A DNA stretch of 64,000 nt from Shinella kummerowiae (lineage in GTDB: Bacteria > Pseudomonadota > Alphaproteobacteria > Rhizobiales > Rhizobiaceae). Below are positions 28,715 through 38,444 of this stretch, piece by piece. How positions within the stretch are numbered: position 1 is the first letter of the stretch; each line of letters opens with the position of its first letter. The notes under the pieces are model-generated. The model did no database searches. It had not been told where the DNA came from and saw only the letters and a list, made by a program, of their open reading frames with translations. A program made the position numbers and the translations under genes. The stretch is taken from NCBI RefSeq assembly GCF_009827055.1, contig NZ_WUMK01000008.1, forward strand, positions 1-64,000. The letters run 5' to 3'.

Positions 28715-29280
28715 CAGCCGACCTCTTTCAGTGCAAGCTTAAGAGTAGAGAGTTTGGTGCGAAGGGACGTGTCGATCTGGCGCGATCCCACCTTGACGAT
28801 CAGACCACCGAGAATGGACGGGTCGACGGTGACGGCGATCGCCACGTCTTTGCCGGTGACGCCCTTGAGCGCCGCCTTCAATTCGTTTTCCTGCGCTGCA
28901 GTCAGCGCATGGGACGAGGTAACGTCGGCCGTGATTTCACCGCGGGCGCGGGCCGCGATGACGCGGTAAGCCTTGATCATGCCGGGAACGGCGAAGAGGC
29001 GGCGATTTGACGCAACCACCTTGAGGAAGTTTGCCACGAGACCCGTGATGCCGGCCTTGGCGGCAACGGCGGAAATGGCCTTGGTCTGATCTTCGGCGGA
29101 GAAGACAGGGCTGAGGATCAGCCGCTTGAGGTCTTCGCTCTCATCGATCATCGCCTGGAAACGGGCGAGATCTTTACCGACACTGTCAGCCGAACCGGCT
29201 TCCTGCGCGAGGTCGAAAAGCGAAGACGCGTATCTTTCTGCAACACCGGAAACAAGCTGGGATGTGTCTGCCACGGGCAC
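28714..29280 (-). CDS. atpH: ATP synthase F1 subunit delta
   Basis: The delta subunit (188 residues) forms part of the outer stalk that links F1 to the membrane. [18 protein letters not shown] (about 13-30) and the C-terminal block [19 protein letters not shown] are the family signatures. An AGAAGAGAAG site precedes the ATG. It is the first gene of the operon and overlaps atpA by one base. A 260-bp stretch separates it from the membrane protein gene upstream and probably contains the operon promoter. Confidence 0.95.
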   Translation of the reverse strand: MPVADTSQLVSGVAERYASSLFDLAQEAGSADSVGKDLARFQAMIDESEDLKRLILSPVFSAEDQTKAISAVAAKAGITGLVANFLKVVASNRRLFAVPGMIKAYRVIAARARGEITADVTSSHALTAAQENELKAALKGVTGKDVAIAVTVDPSILGGLIVKVGSRQIDTSLRTKLSTLKLALKEVG

Positions 29281-29540
29281 AAGCTTCTCTTCTTATCATC
29301 CAGAGCGGAGGGCGGTAGCGGAGCTACAGTCCTAACGCACTGAAATCGTTGCGGTAATCTTCAGTCCCCACGGGCTCTGGCGCCCGCTTTTTCTGAATTT
29401 CGCGGTTCGTCTAGCATACGAAACCGGGACTCGCAACACGCGCGGCGCAGGAATGCGCCATAAGTCGGCCATAGTCGGAGCAAAAGTTGACTGCGCAGAC
29501 TATGTTCTGGCGCGAACGGAGCGGAAAACGCCGTTTTCGC

Positions 29541-29924
29541 TCAAAGGAAGCCGAAGGCATAGCCGAGCGGCAGGGCGGCAAGCACCGCCTGCACGGCAAG
29601 CACAAGAAGATTCTTCGCCGAGAAGGACCCGTCCGACATCAGCGACAGGATGCGGCCGAAGGCGGCCAGCGCAAAACCACCGCCGATCGCCATATAGATC
29701 CAGCTTTGCGCCATCAAAAGCGCGACGATCGCAAGCCCTGCATAGAAGCCGCCGGCCGACCGGACGAAGGCAAACCCTTCGCGGCTCGTTTCTCGGGGCT
29801 GGAGGCCGGCAAACTTCAGCGCAATACCCGGCGCAAAAAGCCCGAACAGTCCGAGGACGGCCGTTGCGATGGCCGCGGAGAAGGCCAGGAACTCGCCCGT
29901 CTCGGTGGGGATGTAGAATTCCAT
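29541..29924 (-). CDS. Small four-helix membrane protein upstream of atp operon
   Basis: A 127-residue protein with about four hydrophobic helices (FSAAIATAVLGLFGLFAPG, AGGFYAGLAIVALLMAQ, YMAIGGGFALAAFGRIL and LLVLAVQAVLAALPLGYAF). DUF4345-like proteins share this size and topology. From memory, an Agrobacterium sp. H13-3 membrane protein of about this size has been connected with infection by phage 7-7-1 (AGROH133_08824 family); I could not check whether this is the same family. It lies on the minus strand between priA and atpH and may be transcribed from its own promoter. Confidence 0.7.
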   Translation of the reverse strand: MEFYIPTETGEFLAFSAAIATAVLGLFGLFAPGIALKFAGLQPRETSREGFAFVRSAGGFYAGLAIVALLMAQSWIYMAIGGGFALAAFGRILSLMSDGSFSAKNLLVLAVQAVLAALPLGYAFGFL

Positions 29925-30028
29925 ATCGGCGTGTCTCCGTGGCTGCCCGTCGGCCCTCTATCGCACAGCAGCGCGAATCGCAGAAGCCGACCCGCCGAAT
30001 TCGCACAACTCTTTGTTAACCCAACCGC

Positions 30029-32233
30029 TCAAAGAAAACTCTGCGGGTCGATGTCGAGCTGCACCTGCAGCGATGCCCGCTCCTTCGGCCCGTTGGCGAT
30101 CATGGTGCGCAGGAATGTCTGCATGTCGCTGTTGCGGCGACCATGCACCAGCAAACGAAAGCGATGCCGGCCCCGCACGAGCGCCAGCGGCGCCTCGGCC
30201 GGGCCGAGGATGGAAATGCCGTCGACATGCGGCGCGGCCTGCCGCAGCCCCCGCGCATGCGCCTCCGCCTCTACGCGGGTGTCGGCCGACACGATGACCG
30301 AGGCGAGCCGGCCGAACGGCGGCAGCAGCGCCTTTTCCCGCTCGCTGATCTCGCGCTCGTAAAACGCCTGCGCATCGCCGGAAACAATCGCCTGCATGAC
30401 GGGATGCAGCGGCTGGTAGGTCTGGATGAGCCCGTGGCTCTTGAGGCCGGAGCGCCCCGCACGCCCCGTCACCTGCGAGAGAAGCTGGAAGGTACGCTCC
30501 GCCGCCCGCGGATCGCCATTGGCAAGCCCGAGATCCGCATCCACCACGCCGACCAGCGACATCAATGGGAAATTGTGTCCCTTGGCGACGAGTTGCGTGC
30601 CGATGACGATATCCGCCTCGCCGCGCGCAATCGCCTCCAGCTCCAGCCTGAGCCGCTTCACGCCCATCAGGTCGGAGGAGAGCACAATGGTACGCGCCTC
30701 CGGGAAATGCTTCTCCACCTCCTCCGCGATGCGCTCGACCCCCGGCCCGCAGGCGGCGAGATGATCGAAGGTGCCGCATTCCGGGCAGGCTTCCGGCGTG
30801 CGCTCGGCATAGCCGCAATGATGGCACTGGATCTGCCCGCGGAACCGGTGCTCCACCAGCCAGCTCGAGCATTGCGGGCACTGAAAGCGATGGCCGCAGA
30901 CCCGGCAGAGCGTCAGCGGCGCATAACCGCGCCGATTGAGGAAGAGCAGCGCCTGCTGCTCTTTTTCGATGGTGCGGGCAATACCGCGCAGCATGATCGG
31001 CGAAAGGAAACCGCCGCGCGCCGGCGGATGACGCCGCATATCGACGAGATGCAGGTCGGGCAGCGCCGCGTCACCATACCGCGTCGGCAGGTGCAGTTTT
31101 TTGTACCGCCCGACATCGCTGTTGACCCGGCTTTCGACCGACGGCGTCGCCGAGACCAGCACGGCCGGAAAATCGCCGATGCGTGCGCGCACCACCGCCA
31201 TGTCGCGCGCATTATAGAAAACGCGGTCTTCCTGCTTGTAGGCCGGATCGTGCTCCTCGTCGACGATGACGAGGCCGAGATTTTCGAAGGGCAGGAACAG
31301 CGCCGAGCGCGCACCCGCCACCACCCGCACATCCCCCGTCGTCACCTGTCGCCACACGCGTTCGCGTGTTCGGGGCGCAAGATCGGAATGCCATTCGGCC
31401 GGCTTGGCGCCGAAGCGATCCTGAAAGCGCTCTAGAAAACTCGCCGTGAGTGCGATTTCCGGCAGCAGGATCAGCACCTGGCGACCCTTTCGCAAGGTCT
31501 CGGCGATCGCCTCGAAATAGACCTCCGTCTTGCCGGACCCGGTAATGCCGTCGATCAGCGAGACGTTGAAGGCGCCAGCCTGCACGCTTTCCACCAGCTC
31601 CGCCGCACTGTCAGTCTGCGGCCCTTCTAGGCGCGGCGCGACATAATCCGGGTCCGGTGCCGCCACGACGGGGGGCGGCGGCAGGAACACGGTCTCGAAT
31701 GTGCCCTGCTTGACAAGCCCGTCCACGACGCTGGTCGAGGTGCCGGCGGCATGCGCAAGACCCGAGCGGGTCCACGGAATGCCGTCCTCGACCATCTCCA
31801 GCACCCGCTCGCGCGCACTCGTCAGCCGCTCCGGCCGGTGGCCGGTGAAGCGCAGGCCTTCGATCATCGGCTCGGGATCAAAGGCGGTGGGCGCGCGCAA
31901 GGCCATGCGGGTGACGAGACCGGGCGGCGTCACCGTATAGGCGGACACCCAGTCGAGGAAATCGCGCATCGCCTTGGAGAGCGGCGGGCAGTCGAACACC
32001 TTCTCGATGGGCCGGAGCTTCTTCGGATCGACCTTGCCGTCGTCACCGCCGTCCCAGACGACGCCCGGCACCAGCCGCGGCCCGAGCGGCACCTGCACGA
32101 TCGAGCCCGGCTCGACCGCCATGCCCTCCGGCACCGTATAGGAATAGGGCACGGCTGTGGGCACCGGCACCATCACGGGCACCGTGCGCGGAAACAGTTT
32201 TTCCCCGAAAAGGTCGATCGAATCGTTGTCCAT
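30029..32233 (-). CDS. priA: Primosomal replication helicase PriA
   Basis: PriA (734 residues) restarts stalled replication forks by binding D-loops and loading the replicative helicase. Visible are the N-terminal DNA-binding domain (PVPTAVPYSYTVPEGM), the P-loop GITGSGKTEVYFEAI, DEEHD (Walker B), eight zinc cysteines in CRVCGHRFQCPQC and CHHCGYAERTPEACPEC, and GTQLVAKGHNFP in helicase motif V. Length and order are normal. It is 61 bp downstream of the ATPase gene on the same strand and so may be co-transcribed with it. Confidence 0.97.
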   Translation of the reverse strand: MDNDSIDLFGEKLFPRTVPVMVPVPTAVPYSYTVPEGMAVEPGSIVQVPLGPRLVPGVVWDGGDDGKVDPKKLRPIEKVFDCPPLSKAMRDFLDWVSAYTVTPPGLVTRMALRAPTAFDPEPMIEGLRFTGHRPERLTSARERVLEMVEDGIPWTRSGLAHAAGTSTSVVDGLVKQGTFETVFLPPPPVVAAPDPDYVAPRLEGPQTDSAAELVESVQAGAFNVSLIDGITGSGKTEVYFEAIAETLRKGRQVLILLPEIALTASFLERFQDRFGAKPAEWHSDLAPRTRERVWRQVTTGDVRVVAGARSALFLPFENLGLVIVDEEHDPAYKQEDRVFYNARDMAVVRARIGDFPAVLVSATPSVESRVNSDVGRYKKLHLPTRYGDAALPDLHLVDMRRHPPARGGFLSPIMLRGIARTIEKEQQALLFLNRRGYAPLTLCRVCGHRFQCPQCSSWLVEHRFRGQIQCHHCGYAERTPEACPECGTFDHLAACGPGVERIAEEVEKHFPEARTIVLSSDLMGVKRLRLELEAIARGEADIVIGTQLVAKGHNFPLMSLVGVVDADLGLANGDPRAAERTFQLLSQVTGRAGRSGLKSHGLIQTYQPLHPVMQAIVSGDAQAFYEREISEREKALLPPFGRLASVIVSADTRVEAEAHARGLRQAAPHVDGISILGPAEAPLALVRGRHRFRLLVHGRRNSDMQTFLRTMIANGPKERASLQVQLDIDPQSFL

Positions 32234-32294
32234 CAGGCGCGAAGATGCCCCCGGCGCGGCGCGAAGAAAACCGCAAAGATCGCCATCCTTCCGC

Positions 32295-33428
32295 TCATTC
32301 GTCGTCCTCCGCCATTTCGCCGGTCAGCCGCATGCCGTCGATCCAGGTCGCACCGTCATTGCGCACGACGCGTTTTGCCCTCACCCCGCAGCGCGTCTCC
32401 ACCTCAAGCGCCAGCCGCTCGGAATGGGTGACGATCCAAAGCTGGCTCGATTGCCCGGCGCGCGCGATCATCTCGGCCAGCGGCGGCAGCATGTCGGGAT
32501 GCAGGCTCGCCTCTGGCTCGTTGAGCGCGATCAGCGGCGGCGTGCGGTAGGAGAGCAGTGCCGCGGCCAGCGCCAGGAAGCGGATCTGTCCGTCGGAAAG
32601 CTCGCGCGGCTGGAACACCCGCTGCGGAAACTGCGGAAAGACCAACCCATAGGAGGCGAACTCTTCCGGTTCCGGCACAGAAAGCTGCGCGCCGCCGAAG
32701 GCATCCGCCACCGCGCGGTCGAGATCGACCGTATCGCCCCGCGTCCATTTCAACGTCGCGAAGACCGCCGCCATGTTCGCCCCGTCCTCGTCGAGCAGCG
32801 GCGCGGTGACGGCAAGGCACGGTTGGCGCAACGCCGAATCCCGGTCGGAGCGAAAGCCGTGGAAGAAGCGCCACTGCGAGACGGCGCGGCGAAAGGTGCC
32901 GATTTCCGGATAGTGACCGGCATCGCCAAGCAGCGCCACGGCCGTCTCGGACGCGAGCGCCTGCTCCGGATGTTCGACCATGCGGCCGGCCTCGTTGCGC
33001 ACCATGATGCCGGGTCCCGCCCGCTTCATCATCGTCACCGGCCGGCGGCCGGTCTCGATCGACAATTCTTCGACCTTGACTTGGGGTTCGAAGGCGAAGC
33101 CGGCGGCGGCCGGCGGCCGCAACCCCGCTTCGATGCGATAGCGAAAGGTGATCGCACGCTCTTCATCGAGCAGTTCGGCCTCCAGCCGAATGCGCACCGG
33201 CTCGTTCGGCCGGCGCTTGCCGGTCCAGAGCGCCGAGCCCATGCCGCCCTCCGCCGCAATCTCCTGGGCAAAGGTGCCGCGCACCGCCGCCTGCACCAGT
33301 TGCAGCGACCGGTAGAGGTTGGATTTCCCCGCCCCGTTCTCGCCGACAAACAGGTTCACCTGCCCGAGATCCATGCGGATCGAACGCAGCGAGCGATAGT
33401 TTTCCGCGGACATGGAACGAAGGAGCAT
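32295..33428 (-). CDS. RecF/OLD-like AAA ATPase
   Basis: A 377-residue SMC-type ATPase. The P-loop is VGENGAGKSNLYRS (about 28-41), the signature-like ELSDGQIRFLALAAALLS and the Walker B LIALNEPEASLHPDM lie in the C-terminal half, and LWIVTHSERL carries the switch histidine. There is no coiled-coil hinge and no TOPRIM nuclease domain, so it is the ATPase-only form, COG4637-like. It probably acts on DNA or in repair; the partner is unknown. It lies just upstream of priA, which is suggestive of a repair-linked function. Confidence 0.82.
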   Translation of the reverse strand: MLLRSMSAENYRSLRSIRMDLGQVNLFVGENGAGKSNLYRSLQLVQAAVRGTFAQEIAAEGGMGSALWTGKRRPNEPVRIRLEAELLDEERAITFRYRIEAGLRPPAAAGFAFEPQVKVEELSIETGRRPVTMMKRAGPGIMVRNEAGRMVEHPEQALASETAVALLGDAGHYPEIGTFRRAVSQWRFFHGFRSDRDSALRQPCLAVTAPLLDEDGANMAAVFATLKWTRGDTVDLDRAVADAFGGAQLSVPEPEEFASYGLVFPQFPQRVFQPRELSDGQIRFLALAAALLSYRTPPLIALNEPEASLHPDMLPPLAEMIARAGQSSQLWIVTHSERLALEVETRCGVRAKRVVRNDGATWIDGMRLTGEMAEDDE

Positions 33429-33603
33429 GAAACGGATCCGGATTCAAAAACGATGGCGCTCTCTATACAAGCCACCATGTCTAGAGGAAGGCAGGCCGAC
33501 TTGCCCAGCCCCCGGCCGACCATTAGCGAATCCCTAACGCAAATCACCCATCCTGCGCGCAACCGCTCAGGCATTTTTGCCGGAATTGCTCCAGGGGCAG
33601 GAT

Positions 33604-34539
33604 ATGACCGAACTTCTCATCATCGCCGACCCGTCCCTGATGGCCGAGCGACAGGGCTGGCTAGCAGCGCTTGCCGACGAGCGCCGGCTCTCCGGCAACA
33701 CGCTCGACGCCTATGAGCGCGACACCCGTCAGTTCCTCGCCTTCCTCACCGGGCATCTCGCCGCCCCGGCCCGCCTGAAGGATATCGACAACCTGCGCCC
33801 GGCCGACCTGCGTGGTTTCCTCGCCTCCCGCCGCCGCGATGGCGCCGGTGCCCGCACGCTCGGCCGCGGCCTTGCTGGCCTGCGCTCCTTCCTGCGCCAT
33901 CTGGAGCGCAAGGGGCTTGCCAATGCAGCCGGCGCTTCCGCCGTGCGCTCGCCGAAACAGCCGAAATCCCTGCCCAAGCCGCTGTCCGACCGCCAGGCCA
34001 TCGCCGTCGTCGATGCGCACGAGCAACTGGCCGACGAACCCTGGATCCGCACGCGCAACGCCGCCGTGCTGACGCTGCTTTACGGCTGCGGCCTGCGCAT
34101 CTCCGAGGCGCTGTCGCTGACGCCGGCCGATTTCGCCGGCACGCCGACGTCGCTGCGCATCACCGGCAAGGGCGACAAGACGCGTATCGTGCCGTTGATC
34201 GCCCCGGCGCTGACCGGCGTCGAGGACTATATCAAACTCTGCCCCATCCCGCTTGCCGACGACAGGCCGCTTTTCCGCGGCGCGCGCGGCGGGCCGTTGC
34301 AGCCGGCCATCATCCAGCGCGAGATGCAGAAGATGCGCGGCGCGCTCGGTCTGCCCGACAGTGCCACACCCCATGCGCTGCGCCATTCCTTCGCCACGCA
34401 TCTGCTCGCCGGCGGCGGTGACCTGCGCACCATCCAGGAATTGCTCGGCCACGCCAGCCTCTCGACGACGCAGGTCTATACCGGCGTCGATTCGGCCCGC
34501 CTGCTCGAAATCTACGACCGTGCCCATCCCCGCGCCTGA
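33604..34539 (+). CDS. xerC: Tyrosine recombinase XerC
   Basis: XerC (311 residues) cooperates with XerD at dif to resolve chromosome dimers. The catalytic residues are R165 (CGLRISEAL), K189 (GKGDKTR), H257 and R260 (HALRH), H283 (GHASLS) and Y292 (VYTG). The N-terminal SAM-like domain is at about 20-110. I chose the ATG at 33604 because of the AGGGGCAGGAT site before it. The XerC rather than XerD choice rests on the linkage to priA in Rhizobiaceae and is fairly likely. It diverges from the ATPase gene. Confidence 0.9.
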   Translation: MTELLIIADPSLMAERQGWLAALADERRLSGNTLDAYERDTRQFLAFLTGHLAAPARLKDIDNLRPADLRGFLASRRRDGAGARTLGRGLAGLRSFLRHLERKGLANAAGASAVRSPKQPKSLPKPLSDRQAIAVVDAHEQLADEPWIRTRNAAVLTLLYGCGLRISEALSLTPADFAGTPTSLRITGKGDKTRIVPLIAPALTGVEDYIKLCPIPLADDRPLFRGARGGPLQPAIIQREMQKMRGALGLPDSATPHALRHSFATHLLAGGGDLRTIQELLGHASLSTTQVYTGVDSARLLEIYDRAHPRA

Positions 34540-34602
34540 TACCCGTTAAGAGATTATGAGGGGGAGGCCGCTAGGGTCGCCGAAAATGACAGGGAGTCGA
34601 CC

Positions 34603-35685
34603 ATGATCGTCACACTGCAGAAAAGCCGCAACGCCATCGCCGACCGCCTGGCGGATGCCGGGCTCTGGATGATGGCAGCGCTGCATGTGCTGATCGCCCT
34701 CTCCTTCCTCGTCGTTCTGGCGACGCTCTCTCCCGCCAATGCACAGGAACCGCCGGTCTGCGGCGGCGATAACCTGCTGACGAAATACGAGAAGGACGAT
34801 CCGGCGGGCTTTGCCAAGCTGCGCGCCGAGGCGGACGCCATACCGAACGGCAAGGGCATCTTCTGGAAGATCGAGAAGGATGGCCAGCCCGCCTCCTGGC
34901 TGCTCGGCACCATGCACGTGACCGATCCGCGCGTTCTCGCCATGCCGGAGGCCGCACGTACCGCCTATGCCGCTGCCTCGACCATCGTCGTCGAATCGGA
35001 CGAAATCGCTGACGAAAAGAAGACGGCCGCGGCAATCATGACGCGCCCCGACCTCACCATGTTCACAGATGGCAAATCCATCACCGACTTCCTCGACAAG
35101 GACGGTGCCGACAAACTGGCGGAAGGCCTCAAGACCCGCGGCCTGTCGCTCGCCGCCGTCGGCCGCATGAAGCCGTGGATGATCATGAGCTTCGTCGCCC
35201 TTCCCGCCTGCGAAGTCGCCCGCAAGACATCCGGCATCGCCTTCCTCGATCAGCGCCTCGCCAGGGATGCGCTTGCCGATGGCAAGACGCTGAAGGGTCT
35301 CGAAACCCTGATCGAACAGATTTCGGCGCTTGATTCGCTGCCGATCGAGCCGCAGGTGGAAGGCCTCGTCCAGACGCTGGCGCTTGGCGACACGCTGAAG
35401 GATGTCATCGAGACGATGAGCCAGCTCTATCTCGCCGGCGACACCGGCATGATCATGCCGATGATGCGGGCGGCCTCCCCCCAGACGGACGACGACAAGG
35501 CGGCCTATGCCGATTTCGAGCAGCGCATCATCATCGACCGCAATCATACCATGGCGGAGCGCGCAGCCCCCATCCTGGCGAGCGGCAACGTCTTCATCGC
35601 CGTCGGCAGCCTGCATCTTCCGGGTGCAGAAGGCGTCGTGGAACTGCTGCGCAAACAGGGTTTTACCGTTACCGCGGTGAACTGA
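34603..35685 (+). CDS. TraB/GumN family protein
   Basis: A 360-residue exported protein with an N-terminal hydrophobic segment LHVLIALSFLVVLATLSPANAQ (about 27-48). The TraB/GumN motifs are WLLGTMHVTDPRV (about 99-111, GTxH) and the C-terminal VGSLHLPGAEGVVELL (GxxH), thought to bind metal in a Tiki-like peptidase fold. The protease role is known for animal Tiki proteins and only inferred here. GumN is named from xanthan clusters but is not needed for xanthan. It follows xerC by 63 bp and converges on the DUF2867 gene with a 3-bp gap. Confidence 0.85.
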   Translation: MIVTLQKSRNAIADRLADAGLWMMAALHVLIALSFLVVLATLSPANAQEPPVCGGDNLLTKYEKDDPAGFAKLRAEADAIPNGKGIFWKIEKDGQPASWLLGTMHVTDPRVLAMPEAARTAYAAASTIVVESDEIADEKKTAAAIMTRPDLTMFTDGKSITDFLDKDGADKLAEGLKTRGLSLAAVGRMKPWMIMSFVALPACEVARKTSGIAFLDQRLARDALADGKTLKGLETLIEQISALDSLPIEPQVEGLVQTLALGDTLKDVIETMSQLYLAGDTGMIMPMMRAASPQTDDDKAAYADFEQRIIIDRNHTMAERAAPILASGNVFIAVGSLHLPGAEGVVELLRKQGFTVTAVN

Positions 35686-35688
35686 ACC

Positions 35689-36186
35689 TCACCGCTCTGT
35701 CACCTGGCGGCCGATGCCGGACAGTATCGTGCAAACGATCAGCTTGTGGAACGGCATGACGGCCGCGAGATAAAGCCGGCCGAACAGGTTGTTGCGGTGC
35801 ACGAGCGTCATCACGCTGAGCGTCTGGCCATTCGGCCGGTCCTGCCGGATATCGATGACGATGCGGAAATCCAGATGCCGGTCGTCGAAACCAAGCACCA
35901 CCCGGTCGTCGCTGGCGCTGACCACCGGAAAACCGCCGATCTCCGTTTCCGATGTCTTCACCTGCTCTGCCGCTCCCTTCAGCCCGAAGGGCGCAACGAG
36001 CGCGTTGCGCAGCACCATCAGCCGGCGCACCCAGCCCGGCGGATGCTCCAGCGCCAGCCGTGTGGCCTCGCGCGCTGTAAGATTGTCGACGGGCAGGCCG
36101 AGCGTGAACCGATCCGCCCAGTCGGCGGATGGAAGCAGCGGATGCGGGAGCGAGACGGGTCTCGATACGGGGGACATGAAGGCCAT
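35689..36186 (-). CDS. DUF2867 family protein
   Basis: A 165-residue protein. WADRFTLGLPVDNLTAREATRLAL near the start and the C-terminal VHRNNLFGRLYLAAVMPFHKLIV are the typical DUF2867 pattern, which has a START-like helix-grip feel: strands (DDRVVLGFDDRHLDFRIVIDI) followed by an amphipathic C-terminal helix. The function is unknown. It is 75 bp downstream of lpdA on the same strand and could be the last gene of that transcript. A nearby pair of ATGs (36186 and four codons later) leaves the exact start open. Confidence 0.75.
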   Translation of the reverse strand: MAFMSPVSRPVSLPHPLLPSADWADRFTLGLPVDNLTAREATRLALEHPPGWVRRLMVLRNALVAPFGLKGAAEQVKTSETEIGGFPVVSASDDRVVLGFDDRHLDFRIVIDIRQDRPNGQTLSVMTLVHRNNLFGRLYLAAVMPFHKLIVCTILSGIGRQVTER

Positions 36187-36260
36187 CCTTTACAGCCTTC
36201 ATGGTGCCCCTGTTCGGCGGGCGAGGACAGGCGGCCGGTTGTCGCAGCCGCCTGAGGCGA

Positions 36261-37667
36261 TCACATGTGGATCGGCTTGAAGAAGGTTGCGAGTGCCGCT
36301 TCCTTGACGGCTTCCGACATGGTCGGGTGCGCGTGGCAGGTGCGGCCGAGATCTTCCGAGGAACCGCCGAACTCCATCAGCACGGCCGCCTCGTGGATCA
36401 TTTCGCCGGCGCCGAAGCCGACGATATGCACGCCGAGCACGCGGTCGGTCTCCTTGTCGGCCAGAACCTTGACGAAGCCGTCGGTCGCCAGCATGGCGCG
36501 GGCGCGGCCGTTTGCCGTGAACGGGAATTTTCCGGCCTTGTAGGCGATGCCCGCGGCCTTCAGTTCCTCTTCCGTCTTGCCGACGGAGGCGACTTCCGGC
36601 TGGGTGTAGACGACGCCCGGAATGACGTCGTAGTTCACATGGCCGGCCTGGCCGGCGAGGATTTCCGCAACGGCGACACCCTCGTCTTCCGCCTTGTGGG
36701 CGAGCATCGGGCCACGCACCACGTCGCCCAGTGCATAAATGCCGGGAACGTTGGTCTGGAAGTGATTGTCGATCTCGACACGGCCGCGGTTGTCGAGCGC
36801 GACACCGGCTTCCTTGAGGCCGAGGCCTTCAGTGTAGGGCTTGCGGCCGGTGGCGATCAGCACGACGTCGGCGTCGATCGTGGTGGCATCACCGCCCTTG
36901 ACCGGCTCGAAGGTCACCTTGGCGCCCGAACCTGCCTTCTCGACGCCCGTCACCTTGGCGCCGAGCTTGAAGTCCATGCCCTGCTTGGCGAGCATGCGCT
37001 GGAACTGCTTGGAGACATCGCCATCCATGCCGCCGAGGATCGTGTCGAGATATTCGACGACCGTCACCTTGGCGCCAAGGCGAGCCCAGACCGAGCCGAG
37101 CTCGAGACCGATCACGCCGCCGCCGACGACGATGAGATGACCCGGCACCTTCTCCAGCGCGATGCCGCCGGTGGAGGAGACGATGATGGTCTCATCGATA
37201 TCGACCGAAACGCCGGGAATGCCGGCAACGTCGGAGCCGGTGGCGATGACGATGTTCTTCGTCTCCAGAACCTGCTCTTCGCCCTTGTCACTGGTGACGG
37301 AGACCTTGCCCGCGCCCAGCACCTTGCCGGTGCCCTGGATGCCGTCGATCTTGTTCTTCTTGAACAGGAAGGCGACGCCGTCGACGTTCGACTTCACGGT
37401 CGCATCCTTGTGCGCCATCATCTTCGGCAGGTTGAGGGTGGGCTTCACGCCATCGATTCCGAGCGCTTCCATGCCGTGGGCGGCGTGGCTGTAGGTCTCC
37501 GACGCATGCAGCAGCGCCTTGGACGGGATGCAGCCGACATTGAGGCAGGTGCCGCCATAGGTCGCGCGCTTTTCGACGACCGCGACCTTCAGGCCGAGCT
37601 GGGCCGCCTTGATGGCGCAGACATAGCCGCCGGGGCCGGAACCGATAACGATGAGATCATATGCCAT
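36261..37667 (-). CDS. lpdA: Dihydrolipoyl dehydrogenase (E3)
   Basis: E3 (468 residues) reoxidises the lipoyl group of 2-oxoacid dehydrogenase complexes with NAD+. Signatures: FAD loop GSGPGGY (9-15), redox disulfide [12 protein letters not shown] (C41, C46), NAD site [14 protein letters not shown], and the C-terminal [13 protein letters not shown] with the catalytic His. Located at the end of the mdh-suc block, it is the E3 dedicated to the 2-oxoglutarate complex. It is 24 bp from the SDR gene. Length is normal. Confidence 0.97.
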   Translation of the reverse strand: MAYDLIVIGSGPGGYVCAIKAAQLGLKVAVVEKRATYGGTCLNVGCIPSKALLHASETYSHAAHGMEALGIDGVKPTLNLPKMMAHKDATVKSNVDGVAFLFKKNKIDGIQGTGKVLGAGKVSVTSDKGEEQVLETKNIVIATGSDVAGIPGVSVDIDETIIVSSTGGIALEKVPGHLIVVGGGVIGLELGSVWARLGAKVTVVEYLDTILGGMDGDVSKQFQRMLAKQGMDFKLGAKVTGVEKAGSGAKVTFEPVKGGDATTIDADVVLIATGRKPYTEGLGLKEAGVALDNRGRVEIDNHFQTNVPGIYALGDVVRGPMLAHKAEDEGVAVAEILAGQAGHVNYDVIPGVVYTQPEVASVGKTEEELKAAGIAYKAGKFPFTANGRARAMLATDGFVKVLADKETDRVLGVHIVGFGAGEMIHEAAVLMEFGGSSEDLGRTCHAHPTMSEAVKEAALATFFKPIHM

Positions 37668-37691
37668 GACAAGTCCTTCCTGCGCGGGGGC

Positions 37692-38444
37692 CTAACGGCC
37701 GCCGCTGACGTTGAGGGCGGCACCCGTCACATAGGATGCCGCATCGGAGAGAAGATAGAGAATGGAATGGGCGACTTCATCGGCCGTGCCCGCCCGCTGC
37801 ATCGGGATCAGCGAGGCTGCGTCGCGCGCCCGGTCCGGCAGGCCGCCAGAGGCGTGGATGTCGGTATCGATGATGCCGGGGCGCACGAGATTGACGCGGA
37901 TGCCCTCCGCCGCCACTTCACGGGAGAGCCCGACGGTAAAGCTCTCGATCGCGCCCTTGCTCGCGGCGTAATCGATATATTGCCCGGCCGAGCCGAGCTG
38001 GGCCGCCACCGAGGAAATGTTGACGATCGAGCCGCCCTTGCCACCATGCAGCGTCGACATGCGCCGCACCGCCTCCTGCGCACAGCGGATCGAGCCCATG
38101 ACGTTGACGGCGAACATGCGCTCCAGCCGCTCGGCGGACATCTCGTCGAGACGCTGGGGCAGGGCGACGATGCCGGCATTGTTGACCAGCCCGTCGAGCC
38201 GGCCGAAGGTGCCGTCGATCGCCGAAAAGATCGAGGCAAGGCCGAGCTCACTGCCGACATCACCCTGAACGGCAATCGCCGAGCCGCCGAGTGCGTGGAT
38301 CTGCGCGACGACCGCCTCGGCCGCGTCGAGGTTCGAGACGTAGTTCACCGCGACCTGCCAGCCGGCAGCGCCCGCCATGCGGCAGACACTCGCGCCGATG
38401 CCACGACTGCCGCCGGTAACGAGAAGAACGGGCGCTTCCGTCAT
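37692..38444 (-). CDS. Short-chain dehydrogenase/reductase
   Basis: A classical SDR of 250 residues. VLLVTGGSRGIGASV (5-19) is the nucleotide site, NNAG (about 88-91) the structural motif, and ISSVAAQLGSAGQYIDYAASKGA supplies the catalytic Ser, Tyr and Lys (YAASK). The closing block RPGIIDTDIHASGG is NAD(P)-type. Substrate unknown. The chosen ATG at 38444 overlaps the stop of the previous gene by 4 bp (ATGA); an ATG three codons earlier is possible. Its place between the transport genes and lpdA in the operon is conserved in relatives, from memory. Confidence 0.9.
   Translation of the reverse strand: MTEAPVLLVTGGSRGIGASVCRMAGAAGWQVAVNYVSNLDAAEAVVAQIHALGGSAIAVQGDVGSELGLASIFSAIDGTFGRLDGLVNNAGIVALPQRLDEMSAERLERMFAVNVMGSIRCAQEAVRRMSTLHGGKGGSIVNISSVAAQLGSAGQYIDYAASKGAIESFTVGLSREVAAEGIRVNLVRPGIIDTDIHASGGLPDRARDAASLIPMQRAGTADEVAHSILYLLSDAASYVTGAALNVSGGR

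Noticed and set aside
29371-29391. Short plus-strand hairpin followed by CTTTTTC near atpH
   Set aside because: The stem is only 5 bp and no plus-strand gene ends there, so a terminator call is not supported.
29519-29543. Palindrome at the end of the small membrane protein gene
   Set aside because: The centre leaves almost no loop and needs a bulge, so it would not make a stable hairpin, and there is no U-tract.
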